A stretch of DNA of 64,000 nt from Pseudomonas farsensis (GCF_014268805.2 NZ_JABWRF020000001.1:1498001-1562000); one strand, 5' to 3'; shown: positions 34,110 to 43,748, counted from the first letter of the stretch. The notes: generated by a model from the sequence alone, not told the origin. Made by a program: numbers and translations.

Positions 34110-36596
34110 ATGTCGTTAGCTGCAAGCTCTGACGCGATGTACCGGCTATTGATCCAGAGCGTGGTGGATTACGCCATTTATCTGCTCACCCCTGATGGCC
34201 ATGTTGCCAACTGGAACCCCGGGGCACAGCGCGCCAAGGGCTATACCGCCAATGAGATCGTCGGCCAGCACTACTCGTTGTTCTACAGCGAGGCAGAACG
34301 CGCGGCGGGGGTGCCTGCGCGCAACCTTGAGCAGGCCCGTAGCACCGGGCGCTTCGAAGAGCATGGCTGGCGCCTGCGCAAGGATGGCTCGGCGTTTCGC
34401 GCCCATGTGCTGATCGAGGCGGTGCGCGATGAAGCAGGGCAACTGGTGGGCTTTGCCAAGATCACCCGCGACTGCACCGAGCAGTACCGCGCGCAATTGG
34501 CCCAACGTGAGCAGGAGCGCCACTTCCGTCTGTTGGTGCAAGGGGTGCGTGACTACGCCATCTATATGCTCGACACCAAGGGCCACGTGGTCAATTGGAA
34601 TGCTGGCGCCGAGCGCGCCAAGGGCTACTGCAGCGACGAGATCGTCGGCCAGCACTTCTCGGTGTTCTACACCCAGACCGACCGCGACGCCGGGCTACCC
34701 GCCCTGAGCCTTGCCACTGCACGCCTTGAAGGGCGGTTCCAGGCTGATGGCATTCGCCAGCGCAAGGACGGCTCGCATTTCTGGACCAGTGTGGTAATCG
34801 AGCCGATCCGCGACGAAGACAGCGGCCAGTTGATTGGCTACGCCAAGATCACCCGCGATATCTCCGAGCGCCGTCATCAGGAGCTTGAGCTGCTCAAGGC
34901 CAAGGAGCTTGCCGAGCAATACAGCCAGGAAATGACCACGCTGTCGCAGTTCCTCGACTCGGTCATCGCCAATATCCCGGCCAGCGTGATTGTGCAGGAC
35001 CTGCAAAGCCGCGAGATCCTGCTGGCCAACCAGCAAGCCGAGCGCCTGTTCGGCGGCCAGGGCGTGAGCATGATCGGCAAATTGCCGGGCCAGGGCCTGC
35101 CGGCGGCCGCTGCCGACTACCTGCAACAACAGCTTGGCCGTGGTGCGCGCAGCACCAAGGGCTACAGCGCAGAAACCCGCGTCGATACCGCCGCCGGTGC
35201 GCGCACCTTGCGCAGCCGCGCCATGCTTTGCCAGAACCGCGAAGGGCAGGGCGACTACGTGCTGTTCGTCGCTGAGGATGCCACCGAAGAGCTGGCCGCC
35301 CACGCCCAGATTCACCACATGGCCCACCACGATGCGCTGACCGGCCTGCCCAACCGCACCCTGTTCCACGAGCGGCTCAAGCAGGCCTTGCTGCGTGGTG
35401 AAGACAGCGGCAGGCTGACCGCCGCGCTGTGCCTGGACCTGGATAACTTCAAGAATATCAACGACACCCTCGGCCACGCCTTTGGTGACAAGCTGCTGCG
35501 CGCCCTGGGCAAGCGCCTGCGCCGCGAGCTGCGCGAGCACGACACCCTGGCAAGGCTGGGTGGCGACGAGTTTGCCATCGTGCTCACCGGCCTTGAAAGC
35601 CGTGACGCTGCGCGCAACACCGCGCAGCGCCTGATCGCGGCCATCAGCCCGCCATTTCGCATCGAAGGCCACCAGTTCACGGTGGGGGCAAGCATTGGCG
35701 TGGCCATCGCGCCCGGTGACCACGAACACGCCGAGCAATTGCTGGGCTACGCCGACATGGCCTTGTACGAGGCCAAGCGCAACGGGCGTAACCGCTTCGA
35801 ATGTTTCCATGTGGAGCTCGATGTTGCCGCCCGTCAGCGGCGCCTGGTCGAGACCGACCTGCGCACCGCGCTGCACTTGGGCCAGTTGCAACTGCACTAC
35901 CAGCCAGTGGTCGACCCGCAAAATAACGCGATCACCGGTTACGAAGCGCTGATGCGCTGGGAGCACCCATCGCGCGGCATGATCATGCCTATGGACTTTA
36001 TTCCGATCGCCGAAGAAACCGGGCTTATCCACGAACTTGGCACCCGCGCGCTCAACCTTGCCTGCCAGGAAGCAGCGGGTTGGGACTCCGATCAAACCGT
36101 CTCGGTGAACCTGTCGCCGGTGCAGTTCAAGAACGCGAACCTGGTCGATATCGTCGCCTTGGCCCTGGCCGATTCGGGGCTGCCGGCCACGCGCCTTGAG
36201 TTGGAAATCACCGAGTCCGTGCTGCTGGGCAATAGCGACGAAAACATCCGCATGCTGCGTGCGCTCAAAGACCTCGGCGTGGCGATTTCGCTGGACGACT
36301 TCGGCACCGGCTATTCGTCGCTGGGCTACCTGCGTTCGTTCCCGTTCGACCGGATCAAGATCGACAAGTCGTTCGTCCACGACATGTGCGACAGCCGCGA
36401 GGCGATGTCGATCATCCGCGCCATCACCGAGCTGTCCAACAGCCTGATGATCAAGACCACCGCCGAGGGCGTGGAGTCGCCAGAGCAGATGGAGCGGCTG
36501 ATGGCCGAAGGCTGTTCCAACTTCCAGGGCTACCTGTATGGCCGCCCGGTGCCAGCCAGCGAGCGGCTCAAACAGGTCGGGCCGTTGGGCGAATGA
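34110..36596 (+). CDS. Triple-PAS GGDEF-EAL cyclic-di-GMP enzyme
   Basis: The 828-residue soluble protein has PAS domains at about residues 10-130, 138-258 and 280-400, a GGDEF domain and an EAL domain. The GGDEF site is intact (residues 484-488), with a product-inhibition I-site RxxD at Arg475-Asp478. The EAL domain keeps EAL (612-614), NLSPVQF, EITESVL, DDFGTG, the IKIDKSF lysine and TTAEGVE, so both synthesis and breakdown of c-di-GMP look possible. The first two PAS domains closely resemble the PAS of the kinase at 5.3 kb. There is no membrane segment. The upstream 147 bases show no clear operator. Confidence 0.95.
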   Translation: MSLAASSDAMYRLLIQSVVDYAIYLLTPDGHVANWNPGAQRAKGYTANEIVGQHYSLFYSEAERAAGVPARNLEQARSTGRFEEHGWRLRKDGSAFRAHVLIEAVRDEAGQLVGFAKITRDCTEQYRAQLAQREQERHFRLLVQGVRDYAIYMLDTKGHVVNWNAGAERAKGYCSDEIVGQHFSVFYTQTDRDAGLPALSLATARLEGRFQADGIRQRKDGSHFWTSVVIEPIRDEDSGQLIGYAKITRDISERRHQELELLKAKELAEQYSQEMTTLSQFLDSVIANIPASVIVQDLQSREILLANQQAERLFGGQGVSMIGKLPGQGLPAAAADYLQQQLGRGARSTKGYSAETRVDTAAGARTLRSRAMLCQNREGQGDYVLFVAEDATEELAAHAQIHHMAHHDALTGLPNRTLFHERLKQALLRGEDSGRLTAALCLDLDNFKNINDTLGHAFGDKLLRALGKRLRRELREHDTLARLGGDEFAIVLTGLESRDAARNTAQRLIAAISPPFRIEGHQFTVGASIGVAIAPGDHEHAEQLLGYADMALYEAKRNGRNRFECFHVELDVAARQRRLVETDLRTALHLGQLQLHYQPVVDPQNNAITGYEALMRWEHPSRGMIMPMDFIPIAEETGLIHELGTRALNLACQEAAGWDSDQTVSVNLSPVQFKNANLVDIVALALADSGLPATRLELEITESVLLGNSDENIRMLRALKDLGVAISLDDFGTGYSSLGYLRSFPFDRIKIDKSFVHDMCDSREAMSIIRAITELSNSLMIKTTAEGVESPEQMERLMAEGCSNFQGYLYGRPVPASERLKQVGPLGE

Positions 36597-36756
36597 GTGG
36601 GACCGTGGCACTTGCGGGTGTAAAAGTGGTCGATAAGCGCACAAAATGAACCACCCGGAACATTGTCCCGGTGTGGCGCAATGTTCAACCCGGCCGTTGT
36701 CTTCTAGAATCGGCCCATGCCCAGGTGCCTGGCCTGGGCCATCGCCTGAGGGCCGC

Positions 36757-37635
36757 ATGAGTTCCAGTACGCCGCTGTCCGGAGTCAACCAGCCGCTGCG
36801 CGGGATCGTCCTGGTCGTGGTCGCCACTTTCCTGTTCGCCAGCCACGATGGGCTGTCGAAGTTTCTCGGCGGCATCTACCCGGTAATCATGGTGGTCTGG
36901 GCACGCTACGTCGTGCATACCTTGCTGATGGCAGGGATTTTCCTGCCCAAGGCTGGCCTTGCGGTGCTGCGCACCCGCCGTCCACTGTTGCAGACCCTGC
37001 GCGCCTTGAGCCTGCTCAGTACCAGCCTGCTGTTTACCGCAGGGCTGCAATACCTGCCCTTGGCCGAGGCCACCTCGGTCAACTTCCTCGCCCCGGTGAT
37101 GGTCACGGCGCTGTCGGTGCCGTTGCTCAAGGAGCGCGTCAGCGCCGGGCAATGGGCGGCGGTGGTAATGGGCTTCATAGGCGTGCTGGTGGTGGTGCAC
37201 CCCGGCGGGGCGATGTTCACCCCGGCCATCCTGTTCCCGTTGGGCTCGGCTTTAGGCTTTTGCTTCTACCAGTTGCTCACGCGCATTCTGGCCGCCCACG
37301 ACAGCCCGACCACCAGCAATTTCTATGCAGGGCTGTGCAATACCCTGGTGATGACCGCGCTGGTGCCGTTTTTCTGGCAGACGCCGCAGTGGTCGCACGT
37401 GCTGCTGATGCTTGGCCTTGGCGGCTGCGGCATGACCGCGCACCTGCTGCTGACCCAGGCGTTTCGCTACGCAGCGCCGGCCTTGCTGGCGCCATTCAGC
37501 TATTGCCAGATCGTGTTCGCCGGCTTGCTGGGCTGGGCGGTGTTTGGCCAGGTGCCGGATGGCACCACGCAAGTGGGGATTGGCGTGATCTGCCTGAGCG
37601 GCCTGGGTGCGGCCTGGTTGCAGCGCCGCCGATGA
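36757..37635 (+). CDS. EamA/DMT-family transporter
   Basis: This 292-residue inner-membrane protein has ten predicted helices in two EamA repeats: GIVLVVVATFLFASHDGLSK in the first and FPLGSALGFCFYQLLTRIL in the second. It ends on a basic RRR. DMT-superfamily proteins export metabolites or amino acids; the substrate here is unknown. The ATG at 36757 has a GAGG site. The gap before it (36597-36756) shows nothing notable. Confidence 0.9.
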   Translation: MSSSTPLSGVNQPLRGIVLVVVATFLFASHDGLSKFLGGIYPVIMVVWARYVVHTLLMAGIFLPKAGLAVLRTRRPLLQTLRALSLLSTSLLFTAGLQYLPLAEATSVNFLAPVMVTALSVPLLKERVSAGQWAAVVMGFIGVLVVVHPGGAMFTPAILFPLGSALGFCFYQLLTRILAAHDSPTTSNFYAGLCNTLVMTALVPFFWQTPQWSHVLLMLGLGGCGMTAHLLLTQAFRYAAPALLAPFSYCQIVFAGLLGWAVFGQVPDGTTQVGIGVICLSGLGAAWLQRRR

Positions 37636-37742
37636 GGCGGCTGCACGATTTGTTGTCGAACGCAGGCGCGAGGGCGTATAAACTCTCCCCACTTTTTTGG
37701 CCGGTCGCTTCCTGAACCGGCCCCTGAAACAAGAGAGCTGAA

Positions 37743-38447
37743 ATGGGCGCACAGTGGAAAGCCAAGCATAGAGAGACCGCGGCCAACGCCAAGGGCAAGA
37801 TCATGGGCAAACTGGCCAAGGAGATCCAGATCGCCGCCAAATCCGGCGCCGACCCGGACATGAACCCGCGCCTTCGCCTGGCCGTCGAACAGGCCAAGAA
37901 AGCCTCGATGACCCGTGAAACCCTCGAGCGCGCCATCCGTAAGGGTGCGGGCCTGGACGGCGATGCCATCCAGTACACCGCCGTCACCTACGAAGGTTTC
38001 GCCCCGCACCAGGTGCCGCTGATCGTCGAGTGCCAGACCGACAACGTCAACCGCACCGTTGCGCAAATCCGCGTGTTGTTCCGCAAGGGCCAACTGGGCG
38101 CCAGCGGTTCGGTTGCCTGGGACTTCAACCATGTGGGCCTGATCGAAGCCACTGGCGACGGCGACCGTGACGAAGCGGCCATCGAAGCCGGCGCCCAGGA
38201 TTGCGAAGAAGGCGAAGAGCCGGGCTCGGCGCTGTTCATCACCGATACCACCGACCTTGACGCTGTACAGAAGGCGCTGCCGGCGCAAGGCTTCACCGTC
38301 ACGTCGGCAAAGATCGGCTATACGCCTAAAAACCCCGTCAGCGCGGCCAGCCTGAGCGCCGAAGCCCTGGCCGAAGTCGAAGCCTTCCTCGAAGCCATCG
38401 ACGAAAACGAAGACGTGCAGAACGTCTATGTCGGCCTGACGGACTGA
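37743..38447 (+). CDS. YebC/PmpR/TACO1-family protein
   Basis: The 234-residue protein begins [20 protein letters not shown] and contains [39 protein letters not shown] and the acidic C-terminal domain of YebC proteins. Members act as DNA-binding regulators (PmpR) or as ribosome-associated factors that relieve stalling at proline-rich stretches (recent work on YebC/TACO1). The opening differs from the more common MAGHSKWANIKHRK form, which marks the second paralogue seen in pseudomonads. A GAGAG ribosome-binding site is present. Confidence 0.92.
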   Translation: MGAQWKAKHRETAANAKGKIMGKLAKEIQIAAKSGADPDMNPRLRLAVEQAKKASMTRETLERAIRKGAGLDGDAIQYTAVTYEGFAPHQVPLIVECQTDNVNRTVAQIRVLFRKGQLGASGSVAWDFNHVGLIEATGDGDRDEAAIEAGAQDCEEGEEPGSALFITDTTDLDAVQKALPAQGFTVTSAKIGYTPKNPVSAASLSAEALAEVEAFLEAIDENEDVQNVYVGLTD

Positions 38448-38508
38448 TCTGTACCTAGCTTCCACAGAGGCCGCATTTAGCATCACTATCGCGGCTGGAC
38501 GCGATCTC

Positions 38509-38622
38509 TGTAGGAGCGGCCTTGTGCCGCGATGGGGCGCGCAGCGGCCCTGAAATCCAGGCCTCATGCAGAATTGCCGGGGCTGCTGCGCAGCCCTTTC
38601 GCGACACAAGGCCGCTCCTACA
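38509..38622. repeat. REP pair, inverted
   Basis: TGTAGGAGCGGCCTTGTG and its inverse CACAAGGCCGCTCCTACA bound this pair. Inner arms around GCGCAGCGGCCC and GGGCTGCTGCGCAGCCC enclose about 25 bases. It lies between the YebC gene and the LysR gene. Confidence 0.9.
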
Positions 38623-38689
38623 CCTGGCCGCCTACCTTAGGTTACCGTGGGCTGGGACAGCCCTCGCCAGCGTCCGGGACCCAGCGCCG

Positions 38690-39634
38690 ATGACCCCAAC
38701 CTTCGCCTCCCTCAGCCTTGCCCACCTGCGTACCCTCGACTGCCTGCTGCAACTGAAAAACCTCAGCCACGCCGCAGAGCGCCTGGGTTGCAGCCAGAGT
38801 GCCCTGAGCCGCCAACTGGCCAGCCTGCGCGAAGCCTTCGGCGACCCCTTGCTGATCCGCCAGGGCCGCAGCTATGTGCTCAGTGAACATGCCGAAACCC
38901 TGGTGGAGCCGCTACGCCAGGTGCTCGACGAACTCATCGCCCTGCGCCAACCCGCAGCCTTTGACCCGGCACGCTGTGAGCGGCGCTTCTGTCTGGCCGC
39001 CTCCGACTATGTTGCCGAGCACATGCTGCCGCTGCTGGTCAGTGCCCTGGAACGCGAAGCCCCCGGCGTATCGCTGGAATACCGCACTTGGCAGGCCGGG
39101 CAGTACGCGCTGCTGGCCAGCGGCGAGATCGATCTGGCGACCACGCTGTTCGATGAGTCGCCGCCCAACCTGCACGGGCGGCTGCTGGGCGAAGACCATG
39201 CGGTGGCGCTAATGTGCCATGACCATCCGCTGACTGCCCGCAGCACCCTCAGCCAGGACGATTACCTGGCCTACAAGCATGTGCGCGTATCCGGTGGCGG
39301 CGACAAGGACAGCTTCATCGACCGCCATCTGCGCAGCCAGGGGCTACAGCGCCGGGTGAGCCTCGAAGTGCCGTTTTTCAGCGCCATGGTGCAGGTACTG
39401 GGCAACGGCCAGGCGCTGGCTACGGTGCCGGAACACATCGCTTGCCAGCTCGCCCGCCTGCATGGCCTGGCCTGGCGGCCCCTGGGCTTTGTTCAGCACA
39501 CCCAGCGCTACTGGGTGGTGTGGCATCAGCGCTTGCAGGCCTCGGCCGAGCACCGCTGGCTGCGTAACCGGGTCTACGAGCTGTGGCGCCAGTCGCAGTT
39601 CGGCGTGCACGGCGGGCATGCGTCTTTGCCATAG
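38690..39634 (+). CDS. LysR-type regulator upstream of DOPA decarboxylase
   Basis: The 314-residue regulator has an N-terminal winged HTH (LRTLDCLLQLKNLSHAAERL, CSQSALSRQLASLREAFG) and a C-terminal ligand domain of the NodD/MexT-like type (SDYVAEHMLPLLVSALE). The start is the ATG at 38690; an extension upstream runs into the REP pair. The ddc gene starts 95 bases after its stop in the same direction, so it may control ddc, or the two may share a transcript. The ligand is unknown. Confidence 0.92.
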   Translation: MTPTFASLSLAHLRTLDCLLQLKNLSHAAERLGCSQSALSRQLASLREAFGDPLLIRQGRSYVLSEHAETLVEPLRQVLDELIALRQPAAFDPARCERRFCLAASDYVAEHMLPLLVSALEREAPGVSLEYRTWQAGQYALLASGEIDLATTLFDESPPNLHGRLLGEDHAVALMCHDHPLTARSTLSQDDYLAYKHVRVSGGGDKDSFIDRHLRSQGLQRRVSLEVPFFSAMVQVLGNGQALATVPEHIACQLARLHGLAWRPLGFVQHTQRYWVVWHQRLQASAEHRWLRNRVYELWRQSQFGVHGGHASLP

Positions 39635-39729
39635 CAGCTATGCATGAAGTGGGGTTATTGCCGGCGGTGCAGGGTTCTAGACTGCTGGCACTGTGTCGGC
39701 TGAGCCGGCCTCACCCCAGGAGCACCTTC

Positions 39730-41142
39730 GTGACCCCCGAACAATTCCGCCAGCATGGCCACCAACTGATCGATCTGATCGCCGATTACCGCCAGAACAT
39801 TGCCCAGCGCCCGGTGATGGCTCAGGTCGAACCCGGCTATCTCAAAGCTGCGTTGCCCGGCGGCGCCCCGCAGCAGGGCGAGCCCTTCGAGGCGATTCTG
39901 CAGGATGTCGACCAGCTACTGATGCCGGGCCTGTCCCATTGGCAGCACCCGGATTTCTATGGTTATTTCCCCTCCAATGGCACGCTGTCTTCGGTGCTGG
40001 GTGACTTTCTCAGCACCGGGCTTGGCGTGTTGGGGCTGTCGTGGCAGTCCAGCCCGGCGCTGAGTGAGCTGGAGGAAACCACCCTGGATTGGCTGCGCCA
40101 GTTGCTGGGCTTGTCGGCCCAGTGGAGCGGGGTGATGCAGGACACCGCCTCCAGCAGCACCTTGGTTGCGCTGATCTGCGCCCGTGAACGGGCGACCGAT
40201 TACGCCCTGGTGCGCGGTGGCCTGCAGTCCCAAGCCAAGCCACTGATCGTCTACATCAGCGCCCAAGCCCATAGCTCGGTGGACAAAGCCGCGCTGCTGG
40301 CAGGTTTTGGCCGCGACAACATTCGCCTGATCGCCACCGACGAGCAGTTCGCCATGCGCCCTGACGCCCTGCGCGAGGCCATCGCCCAAGACCTGGCGGT
40401 GGGCAACCAGCCGTGCGCGGTGGTGGCCACTACCGGCACCACCGCCACCACTGCACTGGACCCGCTGCGCCCGGTCGGCGAAATCGCCCAGGCTTACCAG
40501 TTGTGGCTGCATGTGGACTCGGCCATGGCAGGCTCGGCGATGATTCTGCCGGAGTGCCGCTGGATGTGGGACGGCATCGAGCTTGCGGATTCGGTGGTGG
40601 TCAACGCGCACAAGTGGTTGGGGGTGGCGTTCGACTGTTCGATTTATTACGTGCGCGATTCGCAGCACCTGATCCGGGTGATGAGCACCAACCCCAGCTA
40701 CCTGCAATCGGCGGTGGATGGTGAGGTGAAGAACCTGCGTGATTGGGGTATTCCGCTTGGGCGCAGGTTCCGCGCGCTGAAACTGTGGTTCATGCTGCGC
40801 TGCGAGGGGGTCGAGGCGTTGCAGCAGCGGCTGCGACGTGACTTGGACAATGCCCACTGGCTGGCCGAGCAGGTGCAGGCTGCGGCAGATTGGGAGCTAC
40901 TGGCGCCGGTGCCGTTGCAAACCCTCTGTATCCGCCATCGCCCGGCTGGGCTGGCGGGGGCGCAGTTGGATGCGCATACCCGCAGTTGGGCGGACCGGCT
41001 CAATGCGTCGGGCGATGCCTATGTGACGCCGGCGACCTTGCAGGGGGAATGGATGGTGCGGGTATCGGTTGGGGCGCTGCCGACCGAGCGTGAGCATGTG
41101 CAGCGCTTGTGGGAGCGGTTGCAGGGCGTTGTTTTGGGGTGA
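39730..41142 (+). CDS. ddc: Aromatic-L-amino-acid (L-DOPA) decarboxylase
   Basis: This 470-residue PLP-dependent group II decarboxylase has the substrate-side HPDFYGYFPSNGTLSSVLGD, TASSSTLVALICAR, PLP-holding HVDSAMAGSA, and the Schiff-base lysine in VVNAHKWLGVAFDCS. It closely resembles, from memory, the P. putida KT2440 L-DOPA decarboxylase reported to be highly specific for L-DOPA. It would yield dopamine and CO2. The start is GTG at 39730, with AGGAG 6 bases upstream; an earlier reading of the frame overlaps the LysR gene. It is cytoplasmic. Confidence 0.92.
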   Translation: MTPEQFRQHGHQLIDLIADYRQNIAQRPVMAQVEPGYLKAALPGGAPQQGEPFEAILQDVDQLLMPGLSHWQHPDFYGYFPSNGTLSSVLGDFLSTGLGVLGLSWQSSPALSELEETTLDWLRQLLGLSAQWSGVMQDTASSSTLVALICARERATDYALVRGGLQSQAKPLIVYISAQAHSSVDKAALLAGFGRDNIRLIATDEQFAMRPDALREAIAQDLAVGNQPCAVVATTGTTATTALDPLRPVGEIAQAYQLWLHVDSAMAGSAMILPECRWMWDGIELADSVVVNAHKWLGVAFDCSIYYVRDSQHLIRVMSTNPSYLQSAVDGEVKNLRDWGIPLGRRFRALKLWFMLRCEGVEALQQRLRRDLDNAHWLAEQVQAAADWELLAPVPLQTLCIRHRPAGLAGAQLDAHTRSWADRLNASGDAYVTPATLQGEWMVRVSVGALPTEREHVQRLWERLQGVVLG

Positions 41143-41169
41143 GATGGAGCTGGTCTGATGGGCGCCTTT

Positions 41170-41283
41170 GTGGCGAGCGGGCTTGCCCCGCGTTGGGCTG
41201 CGTCGCAGCCCTCAGGGTTACCTTTTGAATTGAAGGTTTTAGGGCTGCTTCGCAGCCCAACGCGGGGCAAGCCCGCTCGCCAC
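41170..41283. repeat. Long inverted repeat (REP variant) between convergent genes
   Basis: GTGGCGAGCGGGCTTGCCCC at the left and its perfect inverse at the right bound this repeat. The inner arms GCGTTGGGCTGCG / CGCAGCCCAACGC surround about 45 bases containing a TTTTGAATTGAAGG loop. This is a different REP core from the TGTAGGAGCGG family. It lies between ddc and the convergent secreted-protein gene and may terminate both. Confidence 0.92.
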
Positions 41284-41285
41284 GA

Positions 41286-41330
41286 GGAGATATGTCTGGC
41301 GAGAATTGGTTTGTACAGAACCATGGAATC
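41286..41330 (-). repeat. 45-bp post-stop element, copy 2
   Basis: On the minus strand it starts 29 bases after the stop of the gene at 41360. It contains CCATGG, TGTACAAACC and CGCCAGACATATCTCC. It matches 30922-30966 with about six differences, and like copy 1 it is followed by a GTGGCGAGCGGGCTTGCC-type REP arm. Confidence 0.8.
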
Positions 41331-41359
41331 ACCCCCCATTGGCCTGATTCCCAGCCCGT

Positions 41360-42760
41360 TTACGGCTGCTTGCGATACATCCCGGTCATCATTTGCGGGT
41401 TGTCGGGGGCGGCGTTGTACTTCACCACCGCAAAGCCTTTGACCAACTGAATGTGGTAAGCCCCATTGCCTTTGGACGCCTGCGCCTCACGCACGATGAT
41501 CAGGTTGTCAGCCTCCATCGGCACACGGTGCTGCTCGCTGATGATCGGCGCGCCGGTCTTGCTGTCTTCAAGGCGCAGGCTGAACTGGGCGATCTCGCGC
41601 CCTTCGGCATCGCGCTCTGGTAGCACGGCGAGGTCCAGGTAACCGTTGCGGCCGAGGAAATCATCCAGCATCTGGTAGCGCCCGCTGCGCTGGTCGGGCG
41701 CAACATCGCCCAGTTGCGTGGCCGCAGGTTCCGGGCCGCCATGGCGCAGGTGCAGGGCCAGCTCGGGCTTTTTGCTGTACACCTTGTCGATCCAGGTGCC
41801 GGTGTAGGCGCCTGGGTCGCCCATGTCGGCAGTCATGCGCCAGATGCCGGTCTGGCGGCCATCGTCGGCGAACTCGAAGAGGTACACATTGGGTTTGTCG
41901 TCGTAGTCGTCACGCTCACCGACCAACTGGATGGGCGCGCCGCTGCCGCTTTGGGTGTAGCGCAGCTCGCCGATGATCACCGCGCCCTGGTCCTGGAACC
42001 ACAGCTGCACCGGTAGCTTGCCGTCCAGGGTGCCAGTGAGCATTTGCGGGCTTTCAATGATCGGCCCTTCGATACGCGTCTGCTCCTGCCACGTGCCGTC
42101 GTGCCGCGCGCCGCGGGTGCGCTGCACGTAGCCACGGGGCATGCTGGTGCCCTGGCTTTCGTTGGGCGGGATTTCTTCTTCGGTGACGGCGCTGGCCAGC
42201 AGCAGTTCGCCGCCCTTGAACTGCCAGTTGGCGTCGCGGCGCCAGCAGCAGCCGCGCTGGGTTTGCACGCGCAAGGTGCGCGTGGCGCTGTCGAGCTGGA
42301 ACAGGCCCAGCGGTGTATCACGGGCAAGCTCGGTCAGGGCAGGGTGCAAGGCCCAGGTACGCTGCTGGGCATCCTGCAGATAGACGTTGTAGCGGTAGGT
42401 GCCAATCTCCATCACTTCGCTGGCATCGCGAATGGCGACATCCTGGCGGCCATCGAAGTTGAAGTCGCCAAAGTTGAGCACGCCATACGGGCCGCTGAGC
42501 CAGTCGCTGGTGCCTTCGGCGCCAGGTTCGGGCGGGTCGTCCATTTGCGTCTGCAACTGCTGCAAGGTTTCCAGCGTCTGCCGATCGCGCACGGTGATCA
42601 GCACCGGGGCCAGGTGCTCGGGCTCCTTGGGCAGTTCGGCGAACAACACCTCCAGCAGAAATTGGCCGCTGGGGTCGGTAACCGCGAATGACCGGGGCTC
42701 GGCCATCGCCAGCGGGGCCATGGCCAGGCTCAGGGCTGCACCGCTGAGGAACGTGCGCAT
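41360..42760 (-). CDS. Secreted protein, XAC2610-like repeat region
   Basis: This 466-residue protein has a signal peptide (MRTFLSGAALSLAMAPLAMA) and a beta-rich mature part. The phrase GVLNFGDFNFDGRQDVAIRD is an FG-GAP/EF-hand-like calcium-loop motif seen in XAC2610-type proteins. Acidic stretches and a CC pair (QRGCCWRRD) follow. It is presumably periplasmic. I do not know its function. Its promoter region (42761-42833) lies beyond the start, next to the stop of the AraC-type gene on the same strand. Confidence 0.75.
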   Translation of the reverse strand: MRTFLSGAALSLAMAPLAMAEPRSFAVTDPSGQFLLEVLFAELPKEPEHLAPVLITVRDRQTLETLQQLQTQMDDPPEPGAEGTSDWLSGPYGVLNFGDFNFDGRQDVAIRDASEVMEIGTYRYNVYLQDAQQRTWALHPALTELARDTPLGLFQLDSATRTLRVQTQRGCCWRRDANWQFKGGELLLASAVTEEEIPPNESQGTSMPRGYVQRTRGARHDGTWQEQTRIEGPIIESPQMLTGTLDGKLPVQLWFQDQGAVIIGELRYTQSGSGAPIQLVGERDDYDDKPNVYLFEFADDGRQTGIWRMTADMGDPGAYTGTWIDKVYSKKPELALHLRHGGPEPAATQLGDVAPDQRSGRYQMLDDFLGRNGYLDLAVLPERDAEGREIAQFSLRLEDSKTGAPIISEQHRVPMEADNLIIVREAQASKGNGAYHIQLVKGFAVVKYNAAPDNPQMMTGMYRKQP

Positions 42761-42833
42761 TCAACGCTTCCTTGCTTGAAAAGGCCGCGAGTATAGCGGC
42801 AACTCTGGGGCTGGGTGGCAATCAATACAGGCT

Positions 42834-43748
42834 TCACGCACGCCCGGCAACGCCTTTGCGGTACGCCCCAGGCTGCACGCCGACGGCCTTGGCAAAGGCT
42901 CGGGTAAAGGCTGCAACCGACTGATAACCCACGCGCGCGCCTACCTGCTCGACGGTGTTGCCCGCCTTGAGCAGCTGGCAGGCATGGCGCATGCGCAGCG
43001 CCAGCAATACCTGGCCGGGCGATTCGCCGGCCAGTTCATTGAAACGCTTGAAAAACGCCGACCGCGAAAGTCCGGTGCAGGCGGCCATGCTTTCAAGGGT
43101 CCAAGGCTGGCCCGGGTCCTCGATCAATTGTTCGAGCAGCCCGGCAAAGGCCGGCTGACGCGCCAGCGCTACCAGCCCGCCAAGCGGTTGGCCGGCATGC
43201 ACCTGCTGGCGCAGCACATACAGGAACAGCAGATGGGTCAGGCGTTCGAGCAGGGTTTGCGAAGGCTGCGGCAGGCGCCGGCACTCTTCGAGGATCAGCC
43301 CGAACAATGCCCGCGCAGCGCTCCCGGCCGGGTCTTCGGCGCGCAGCACAATCCAGCTGGCCAGGCCCTCGACCACCAGCGACGACAGGCCCGAGTTGAA
43401 ATCGAAGAACCCGCACACCAGCCCCACGCCATCGCCGGCTTGCAGGTCCAGTGGCTCCATGGCCCGCCGGGGCAGGGCGCACGCGTCGTCGGCGGCATCG
43501 GCGCTGGACAGCCGATAGGCCAGGTCGCGCAGCAGGAACACCGCATCGCCGCTGCGCAGTTGCAGTGGCTGCTCCTGGCCGTCGATGTGCAGCCAGCAGT
43601 GCCCCTGCACCACCAGGTGAAAACTGGCCCGGCCCATGCCCTGGGTGCTGGCATGCCAGCCGCCGCAGTAGCGCCCGACATGGAACAGGCTGGCGTCGAG
43701 CTCCAGGCCTTCTAATAACCAATCAACGAGGTGGCTGGAAGAAATCAT
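42834..43748 (-). CDS. AraC-family regulator with cupin sensor
   Basis: The 304-residue regulator has an N-terminal cupin-type ligand domain (FHLVVQGHCWLHIDG, LRSGDAVFLLRDLAYRL) and a C-terminal AraC DNA-binding domain (TLESMAACTGLSRSAFFKRFN, TVEQVGARVGYQSVAAFTRAF). It is divergent from the five-gene operon starting at 43850, which it probably controls. The 101-base gap between them must hold both promoters and its operator. Cupin-AraC proteins of this type often sit beside alkylhydroperoxidase-like genes. Confidence 0.9.
   Translation of the reverse strand: MISSSHLVDWLLEGLELDASLFHVGRYCGGWHASTQGMGRASFHLVVQGHCWLHIDGQEQPLQLRSGDAVFLLRDLAYRLSSADAADDACALPRRAMEPLDLQAGDGVGLVCGFFDFNSGLSSLVVEGLASWIVLRAEDPAGSAARALFGLILEECRRLPQPSQTLLERLTHLLFLYVLRQQVHAGQPLGGLVALARQPAFAGLLEQLIEDPGQPWTLESMAACTGLSRSAFFKRFNELAGESPGQVLLALRMRHACQLLKAGNTVEQVGARVGYQSVAAFTRAFAKAVGVQPGAYRKGVAGRA

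Noticed and set aside
34695..36875. A 726-codon minus-strand frame
   Set aside because: It is antisense to the GGDEF-EAL gene and has no recognisable domains.
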